Shown here one piece after another: positions 59,525-64,000 of a stretch of DNA of 64,000 nt. Position 1 is the first letter of the stretch. Each line of letters begins with the position of its first letter. The notes under the pieces were generated by a model. It did not search any database, had not been told where the DNA came from, and worked only from the letters and a program-made list of their open reading frames with translations. The position numbers and the translations under genes were made by a program. Source of the stretch: Microbispora sp. H13382 (GTDB lineage Bacteria; Actinomycetota; Actinomycetes; Streptosporangiales; Streptosporangiaceae); contig NZ_JABBXA010000030.1 of assembly GCF_014161445.1 (NCBI RefSeq), positions 21,334 through 85,333 on the forward strand, written 5' to 3'.

Positions 59525-60730
59525 TCAGCCGTGCAGGCGGACGGGCAGGGAGAACAGGCCGCGCATGATCGCGCTCGGCCACCAGCTCAGCGTGGCGGGA
59601 TCGGCGGCCAGAGTCAGGTCGGGGAACCGTTCGAGCACCCGGCCGATCGCGGCCTCGCCCTCCACCTTCGCCAGGGCGGCGCCGATGCAGTAGTGCGGGC
59701 CCCGGCCGAAGGCGAGGTGCGGTTCGCCGACGCGGCCAGGGGCGAACGCGTCCGGGTCGGCGAACGCCGCCGGGTCGCGGTTGGCGGCCAGCAGCGAGAC
59801 GAGGATGGGCTCCCCGGGCAGCATCTCCTGACCGCCGATGACCACCGGCTCGGTGGGAAAGCGCCAGGTCGCGTTCCGTACGGGACCGTCGTAACGCAGC
59901 ATCTCGTCGATGAAGTCCGGCAGCCGCGAGAGGTCGGCGCGCAGGGCCGCCGCCTGGCCGGGATGCCGCAGCAACGCGAGCAGGCCGTTGCCGATCAGCG
60001 CCACGGTCGTCTCGTGACCCGCGACGAGCAGCAGGAACGCGGTCGAGGTCAGCTCGTTCTTGTCGATCTCGCCCTGGTTGGACCGCCGTACGAGGTCGGT
60101 GAGCATGTCGTTGCCCGGCCGGGAGCGCTTGAGCTCGACCAGGTCGGCCAGGAAGCTCTCCAGCGCGTCGGTGGCGCGGGTGATCTCCTCCACCTCGGAC
60201 GCCGCCGCCGAGTCGATCACAGAAGCGTGGCGGTGGAAGGTGGCCCGGTCCTCCTCCGGCACGCCGAGCAGGTCGCAGATGATCGTGATCGGCAGGGGAT
60301 AGGCGAGACCGGAGACCAGGTCCGCCTCCGGGCCGTCGAGGCGGTCGAGGAGCGCGTCGGTCACCTCCAGCGCCCGTGCGCGCAGCCCCGCCATCCGGCG
60401 AGGGGTGAAGGCCGCGCTCACGAGCCGCCGCAGCCGCGCGTGGTCGCCTCCGTCGGCGTTGAGCATGTGCCGGGCGAGCCCGGGCCGGTGGTCCAGGGGC
60501 AGGCCGAGATTGGCGGTCTGCCACTCGGGCGAGCCCGCCGCCGGGTCCTTGGCGAGCGAGGGATGGGTGAGCGCGGTCACGGCGTCCTCGTACCGCGTGA
60601 CCAGCCACGCCTCGCAGCCGGGCAGCGGCACGCGGGTCACCGGCGCGTTGCGGCGCAGCCAGTCGTAGGCGGGGTAGGGGTCGGCGTCGAACGCCGGGCC
60701 GAACAGCGGGGGGCATGAGTCGATGGACAC
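59525..60730 (-). CDS. Cytochrome P450 (CYP107-like)
   Basis: A 401-residue soluble monooxygenase. The I-helix is LLVAGHETTVAL, the ExxR motif EMLR, and the heme loop FGRGPHYCIGAALAKVE with Cys as iron ligand. GTG 60730 is used; the nearest GGAGG is more than ten bases away, so the start is not firm. No ferredoxin or biosynthetic genes adjoin it. General resemblance is to the CYP107 family, which acts on polyketides, steroids or drugs. Substrate unknown. Confidence 0.93.
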   Translation of the reverse strand: MSIDSCPPLFGPAFDADPYPAYDWLRRNAPVTRVPLPGCEAWLVTRYEDAVTALTHPSLAKDPAAGSPEWQTANLGLPLDHRPGLARHMLNADGGDHARLRRLVSAAFTPRRMAGLRARALEVTDALLDRLDGPEADLVSGLAYPLPITIICDLLGVPEEDRATFHRHASVIDSAAASEVEEITRATDALESFLADLVELKRSRPGNDMLTDLVRRSNQGEIDKNELTSTAFLLLVAGHETTVALIGNGLLALLRHPGQAAALRADLSRLPDFIDEMLRYDGPVRNATWRFPTEPVVIGGQEMLPGEPILVSLLAANRDPAAFADPDAFAPGRVGEPHLAFGRGPHYCIGAALAKVEGEAAIGRVLERFPDLTLAADPATLSWWPSAIMRGLFSLPVRLHG

Positions 60731-60763
60731 GGGCCGTACGTACCCACCTCCCGCGCGATGGAA

Positions 60764-60777
60764 AAGATTGGAATCTT
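60764..60777. promoter_or_regulatory. Inverted repeat between divergent P450 and glycosylase genes
   Basis: AAGATT-GG-AATCTT in the 185-base gap, 33 bases before the P450 start, in an AT-rich patch. Could be a repressor site for the P450 gene. No regulator gene adjoins it. Confidence 0.4.
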
Positions 60778-60915
60778 CCTCGGTATGACCTCCTTGGGAC
60801 ACCTGTGGCCACGGCGTGCCGGTCCCCGCACGTGCGACGCCGGCTGCGGGGCATGGTCGCGAGGAGATCTGGTTTTCGACCGACGCATCCCCTTTGACCT
60901 GGCACGATCGGTGTC

Positions 60916-61713
60916 ATGAGCTTCGTTCCTCCCGGTTCCGGCTGGCCGGGCGACCCCGCGGCCCCGGACACCCCTGTCGCCCAGAACGCCCGCGAGGTCG
61001 CCAAACTCGCGGCCGAGAGCCGTACGCCGGCCGACCTGACGGCCCGGCAGTCGGTGTGCCGCGCCTGCCCGCGTCTCGTGGAATGGCGGGAGGAGGTCGC
61101 CGACGTGAAGCGGCGGGCGTTCGCGGACGAGACCTACTGGGGCCGGCCGATCGCGGGCTGGGGCGACGAGGACCCGCACACACTCATCGTGGGCCTGGCC
61201 CCCGCCGCGCACGGCGGCAACCGGACCGGCCGGATCTTCACCGGCGACCGCAGCGGCGACTGGCTGTTCGCCTCGCTATACCGCACCGGGCTCGCCGCGC
61301 AGGAGACCAGCGTGCACGCGGGCGACGGGCAGCGGCTGATCGGCGCGCGGATGATGGCGGCGGTGCGGTGCGCGCCACCCGCCAACAAGCCGACGCCGGA
61401 GGAGCGTGACACCTGTTTCCCCTGGCTCGCCAGGGAGCTCGCGCTGGTGGCGGGCACGACCCGGGTGATCGTCGCCCTGGGTGGTTTCGCCTGGCAGGCC
61501 GTGTGGCCCGCGCTGCGCGCGGCCGGGTTCACGCTGCCGCCCCGCAGGCCGCCGTTCGGGCACGGCGTGGAGGTGCCCGTCTCCTACGGTGCCGCCCCGG
61601 TCACGCTCATCGGCTGCTACCACCCCAGCCAGCAGAACACCTTCACCGGCCGGGTCACCGCGGACATGCTCGACGCGGTCTTCGCCCGCGCCTCGGCCCT
61701 GGGGACCTTGTGA
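60916..61713 (+). CDS. Uracil-DNA glycosylase, family 5 (UdgB-like) with Fe-S cluster
   Basis: A 265-residue DNA repair enzyme that excises uracil and other deaminated bases. Motif A is GLAPAAHGGNRTGRIF and motif B is CYHPSQQNTFTG. Cluster cysteines are seen in SVCRACPRL and in RCAPPANKPTPEERDTC. In family 5 the catalytic polar residue of motif A is Ala (here APAAH). The stop lies inside a Rex-type operator for the next gene. Confidence 0.92.
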   Translation: MSFVPPGSGWPGDPAAPDTPVAQNAREVAKLAAESRTPADLTARQSVCRACPRLVEWREEVADVKRRAFADETYWGRPIAGWGDEDPHTLIVGLAPAAHGGNRTGRIFTGDRSGDWLFASLYRTGLAAQETSVHAGDGQRLIGARMMAAVRCAPPANKPTPEERDTCFPWLARELALVAGTTRVIVALGGFAWQAVWPALRAAGFTLPPRRPPFGHGVEVPVSYGAAPVTLIGCYHPSQQNTFTGRVTADMLDAVFARASALGTL

Positions 61714-61726
61714 ACGGTTTCACGAG
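61707..61726. promoter_or_regulatory. Rex-type operator, distal
   Basis: CTTGTGAA-CGGT-TTCACGAG, one mismatch from perfect symmetry, overlapping the stop codon of the glycosylase gene. It fits the Rex consensus TTGTGAA-N4-TTCACAA and lies 151 bases before the proximal copy. Confidence 0.7.
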
Positions 61727-61754
61727 TGTGAAGTCGGTCACTGAGGGAAGATTG

Positions 61755-61789
61755 CAGGAATTTTCCTGAGAAATCTCATCTCGAGATGA
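61755..61789. promoter_or_regulatory. Two further palindromes between the Rex sites
   Basis: CAGGAA-TT-TTCCTG (61755-61768) and the perfect 14-mer TCATCTCGAGATGA (61776-61789). Both lie in the AT-rich ndh leader and may bind other regulators. No factor is assigned. Confidence 0.45.
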
Positions 61790-61856
61790 CTAAGTGGGGA
61801 AAATCACTGGACCTTCGGCCCTAGTGGATTGGTGTGATTGCCATCTCGTGACGTAG

Positions 61857-61878
61857 GCTTGTGAATGCTTTCACAAGC
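61857..61878. promoter_or_regulatory. Rex-type operator, proximal, over the ndh promoter
   Basis: GCTTGTGAA-TGCT-TTCACAAGC, a perfect inverted repeat with 9-bp arms and a full match to the Rex consensus. It overlaps a -10-like TAGGCT (61854-61859) and ends 13 bases before the GTG start. Rex, when NADH is low, would block ndh. Confidence 0.85.
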
Positions 61879-61890
61879 ATGGAGGGCATC

Positions 61891-63222
61891 GTGGCAGACC
61901 GCAACTGGAAGCACGTCGTCATCGTCGGCGGTGGGTACGTGGGCCTTTACACGGCTCTTCGTCTCCAGCGCACGCTCCGCCGTGAGCTGCGCGACGGCAG
62001 CGTGCGGATCACGCTCATCGACCCGCAGTCGTACATGACCTACCAGCCGTTCCTCCCCGAGGCGGCGGCCGGCAACATCTCGCCGCGCCACGTCGTGGCC
62101 CCGCTGCGCCGGGTGCTGCCGAAGGTGCGCATCCTCAACGGCAAGGTCTCCAAGGTGCACCATGAGGCGCGCACCCTGACCTTCGAGCCCGGCGCGGGCC
62201 AGTCCCGGGAGATGGAGTACGACGTCGTCGTCATGGCGGCCGGCTCGATCTCGCGTACGCTGCCGATCCCCGGCCTGGAGGACGCGGCCATCGGCTTCAA
62301 GACCGTCGGCGAGGCCATCGCGCTGCGCAACCGGGTGCTCGCCCTCCTCGACCGGGCCGAGTCGAGCGACGACGAGGACGTGCGCCGCCGGGCGCTGACC
62401 TTCGTTGTGGTCGGCGGCGGCTTCGCGGGCATCGAGGCCCTCGCCGAGCTCGAGGACATGACCGAGGACGCGATCGGCTACTACCCGAGCATCGAGAAGA
62501 AGGACCTGCGCTGGGTGCTCATCGAGGCGTCCAACCGGATCCTGCCCGAGGTCGGCCCCGAGATGGGCGAGTGGACCGCCGAGCAGCTGCGCGAGCGCGG
62601 CATCGAGCTCAAGATGGAGACGTTCCTGCAGTCGTGCGAGGGCGGCCTGGTCAAGACCTCGGACGGCGACGAGTTCGAGTCGGCCACGATCGTCTGGACC
62701 GCCGGCGTCAAGCCGAGCCCGATCGTCAACTCCACCGACCTGCCGCTCGACGAGCGCGGTCGGATCAAGACCACGACGCGCCTGACGGTCGCGGGCGTCA
62801 AGGGCGCCTTCGCCGCCGGCGACATCGCGGGCGTCCCCGACATGACCAACCCCGGTCAGTACTGCGCGCCCAACGCGCAGCACGCCGTACGGCAGTCGAA
62901 GGTCCTCGGCGACAACGTCACCGCGTACCTGCGCGGGGAGAAGCTGAAGGACTACCGGCACAAGTACGCCGGCTCGGTCGCCGGGCTCGGCCTGTACCGG
63001 GGCGTCGCCAACGTCTACGGCCTGAAGCTGCGCGGCTTCCCCGCCTGGTTCATGCACCGCACCTACCACCTGTCGCGGGTCCCCACGGTCAACCGGAAGG
63101 TCCGCGTGGTGATGGACTGGACGCTGTCGCTGTTCTTCAAGCGCGAGACGATCTCCCTCGGCGAGATCGAGCACCCGCGCGACGAGTTCAGGGCGGCCGC
63201 GGAGAGCGGCCGCAGACGCTGA
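61891..63222 (+). CDS. ndh: Type II NADH dehydrogenase
   Basis: A 443-residue membrane-associated flavoprotein that passes electrons from NADH to menaquinone without pumping protons. FAD motif VVIVGGGYVGLYTALRL, MTYQPFLPEAAAGNISPRH, NAD motif FVVVGGGFAGIEALAEL, and FAAGDIAGVPD; the C-terminal helix region KVRVVMDWTLSLFFKRE should bind the membrane. GTG 61891 is chosen over ATG 61879 because GGAGG stands five bases upstream. Two Rex sites upstream indicate NADH/NAD control. Confidence 0.94.
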   Translation: MADRNWKHVVIVGGGYVGLYTALRLQRTLRRELRDGSVRITLIDPQSYMTYQPFLPEAAAGNISPRHVVAPLRRVLPKVRILNGKVSKVHHEARTLTFEPGAGQSREMEYDVVVMAAGSISRTLPIPGLEDAAIGFKTVGEAIALRNRVLALLDRAESSDDEDVRRRALTFVVVGGGFAGIEALAELEDMTEDAIGYYPSIEKKDLRWVLIEASNRILPEVGPEMGEWTAEQLRERGIELKMETFLQSCEGGLVKTSDGDEFESATIVWTAGVKPSPIVNSTDLPLDERGRIKTTTRLTVAGVKGAFAAGDIAGVPDMTNPGQYCAPNAQHAVRQSKVLGDNVTAYLRGEKLKDYRHKYAGSVAGLGLYRGVANVYGLKLRGFPAWFMHRTYHLSRVPTVNRKVRVVMDWTLSLFFKRETISLGEIEHPRDEFRAAAESGRRR

Positions 63223-63254
63223 CCGCTCGCAGCGGCAGGACCCCAGGACACCGG

Positions 63255-63284
63255 ACGGCCCGGCGGCACCCGCCGCCGGGCCGT
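63255..63284 (+). terminator. Terminator after ndh
   Basis: ACGGCCCGGCGG-CACCCG-CCGCCGGGCCGT, a perfect 12-bp GC stem 32 bases after the ndh stop, followed by TCCGTGTT. Confidence 0.8.
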
Positions 63285-63428
63285 TCCGTGTTCCCGCGGC
63301 TCTGCCATGCTGGTGTGATGGACGGGGGAGAAGGTGCGGACGGTCTCCCGGACCTTGACCGGGTGGCGGCCACCCGCGCCGTTCGCCCACTGTGGAAAGG
63401 GGGACAAGCCGCGTAAGACGTAACTTGC

Positions 63429-63457
63429 TTACAGAGGAGTGATCCGTGACATATGAT
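63429..63457 (+). promoter_or_regulatory. Promoter of the tRNA gene
   Basis: TTACAG (63429-63434), 17 bases, TATGAT (63452-63457). The predicted start falls at or within a base or two of the mature tRNA 5' end at 63464. Confidence 0.65.
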
Positions 63458-63463
63458 CGCGGC

Positions 63464-63539
63464 GCCCCCGTAGCCCAATGGCAGAGGCAAGCCCCTTAAA
63501 AGGGCTGTGGTGTGGGTTCGAGTCCCACCGGGGGCACCA
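63464..63539 (+). tRNA. Class I tRNA with anticodon UAA (identity uncertain, UUA-reading)
   Basis: A complete 76-base cloverleaf: acceptor GCCCCCG/CGGGGGC, a D arm with GCC/GGC, anticodon stem AGCCC/GGGCT, loop CTTAAAA with TAA at 34-36, a 5-base variable loop GTGGT, T arm GTGGG/CCCAC with TTCGAGT, discriminator A and an encoded CCA. The anticodon would read UUA (Leu). However, bacterial tRNA-Leu is class II with a long variable arm, while this one is short, so it is not the usual bldA-type tRNA-Leu. Which amino acid it carries cannot be told from sequence. A broken integrase gene follows, so its 3' end is probably an attachment site. Confidence 0.85.
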
Positions 63540-63667
63540 TCGCCTTCCAGCACCCACGAGGCCGTGGCCAGTGCAGAGTGCGTTCGCCGACTGCTCTACC
63601 GTGCCCCGGCTGTCTACGGCTGGCATCGATCGACTACGGCGGGTCTTGCCCCGGCGTGCCCCCGAAA

Positions 63668-63898
63668 TCAGAACTCTCCAAGCGCTGCCGGGATCCGTTT
63701 CCGTGCCGGCTCTTCCTGGCTGGCTATGCACTTGGCGTAGACGTGCAGCAGCACGGCGACGCTGTGCCCCGCCCATTCGGCGACCTGAGTCGCCGGCACT
63801 CCGGCGTTGAGACACGTGGACACAGCGGCGTGCCGGAGATCGTAGGGCCGTTTGGCGAGCGGTGAGGCCCGGCCTCGCGATGCTCCTATGACTGTCAA
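63668..63898 (-). pseudogene. Tyrosine integrase, C-terminal fragment
   Basis: About 70 residues of a phage-type tyrosine recombinase: KRPYDLRHAAVSTCLNAGV holds the second catalytic Arg-x-x-His box (LRH), EWAGHSVAVLL the third histidine, and HVYAKC the nucleophile Tyr. The N-terminal catalytic Arg and DNA-binding domain are absent. Upstream the frame meets the end of a transposase, so the gene was probably cut by an insertion near 63890. It reads toward the tRNA, the usual orientation for an element integrated at a tRNA 3' end. Confidence 0.82.
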
Positions 63899-64000
63899 GC
63901 CGCTTGAACTGCGGCTTGTGGGGTGGCGTCTGGGGTGATCAGGTCCTTATAGACCTCTCTGGCGACGTAGCGTTTCAGGCAGCGGATGATCTCTTTCTTG
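63895..64000 (-). mobile_element. Transposase C-terminal end, IS110-like (runs off the right edge)
   Basis: The last 34 codons of a gene entering from the right. KKEIIRCLKRYVAREVY fits the C-terminal end of IS110/IS116/IS902-type transposases; the gene stops TGA at 63895-63897. The few residues allow only a tentative family. It lies directly against the integrase fragment and explains its truncation. Confidence 0.55.

Noticed and set aside
59525..61713. P450 and neighbours as part of a natural-product cluster
   Set aside because: No synthase, tailoring or resistance genes adjoin; flanking genes are DNA repair and respiration.
63464..63539. Standard bldA-type tRNA-Leu(UAA)
   Set aside because: Leucine tRNAs are class II with a long variable arm; this one has five bases there.

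Overview
The window is 64 kb of chromosome from a high-GC, filamentous-type actinomycete. The base composition, the frequent GTG starts, the GTGA/ATGA/TGATG stop-start overlaps and the mfd - SurA-like lipoprotein - mazG - eno - septum-initiator - DUF501 - ppx gene order all point there. A member of the Streptosporangiales is my best guess, but this is inferred from gene style and not from a marker gene.

Layout. (1) 1-862: the 5' part of trpS on the minus strand, preceded by a textbook ribosome-mediated attenuator (a leader peptide with tandem Trp codons, then an intrinsic terminator). (2) 929-13720: a catabolic island of two divergent gene sets around a GntR-type operator (7989-8006). The leftward genes encode a decarboxylase/isomerase of the Asp/Glu racemase fold, a cyclic-imide-hydrolase-like enzyme, a GntR/FCD regulator, a DUF1116 protein, an amidase, a DUF2237 protein and an MFS transporter. 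The rightward genes encode an NCS2 nucleobase-type permease, a Rieske oxygenase with its ferredoxin and reductase, an unknown protein and an enoyl-CoA hydratase-like enzyme. Together they look like uptake, oxidation, ring opening, deamidation and decarboxylation of a nitrogen heterocycle or cyclic imide. I know of no described pathway with this gene set. (3) 13857-15787: rplY, pth and a convergent DEDDh exonuclease whose 3' end shares a 24-bp tandem repeat with pth. (4) 15863-26893: priming glycosyltransferase, cysQ, cysD, cysN, sulfotransferase, GT2 and WecG-type transferase, interrupted by a folE/oxidoreductase/membrane-protein gene group next to a regulator with a cysteine cluster. (5) 26904-36765: small regulatory and stress genes, including two ECF42-type sigma factors each paired with a YciI/DGPF protein, folD with a cyclohydrolase, a MarR/EamA pair and a DUF3800-like orphan. 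(6) 36972-46232: an exopolysaccharide operon (Wzz, ligase, kinase-like protein, sulfotransferase, flippase, sulfotransferase) plus a glycanase-like lipoprotein and an APS kinase. (7) 46359-48896: an ECF sigma factor with a membrane-anchored propeller protein, and a methyltransferase. (8) 49250-58020: the core block mfd to ppx. (9) 58144-64000: PadR/DUF1700-like pair, P450, family-5-type uracil-DNA glycosylase, NDH-2 behind two Rex-type operators, a class I tRNA with anticodon UAA, a broken tyrosine integrase and the end of a transposase.

How the parts fit. Regions 4 and 6 complement each other: CysD/CysN make APS, the APS kinase at 45015-46232 makes PAPS, three sulfotransferases use it, CysQ removes the PAP by-product, and Wzx/Wzz/ligase/glycosyltransferase genes build a polymer. 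The simplest reading is a sulfated exopolysaccharide. Region 2 is the best candidate for an undescribed pathway. The clearest regulatory finds are the trpS attenuator, outward-facing twin ECF42 promoters (31475-31542), paired Rex sites before ndh and the GntR palindrome in the island. The odd tRNA at 63464-63539 merits separate attention.
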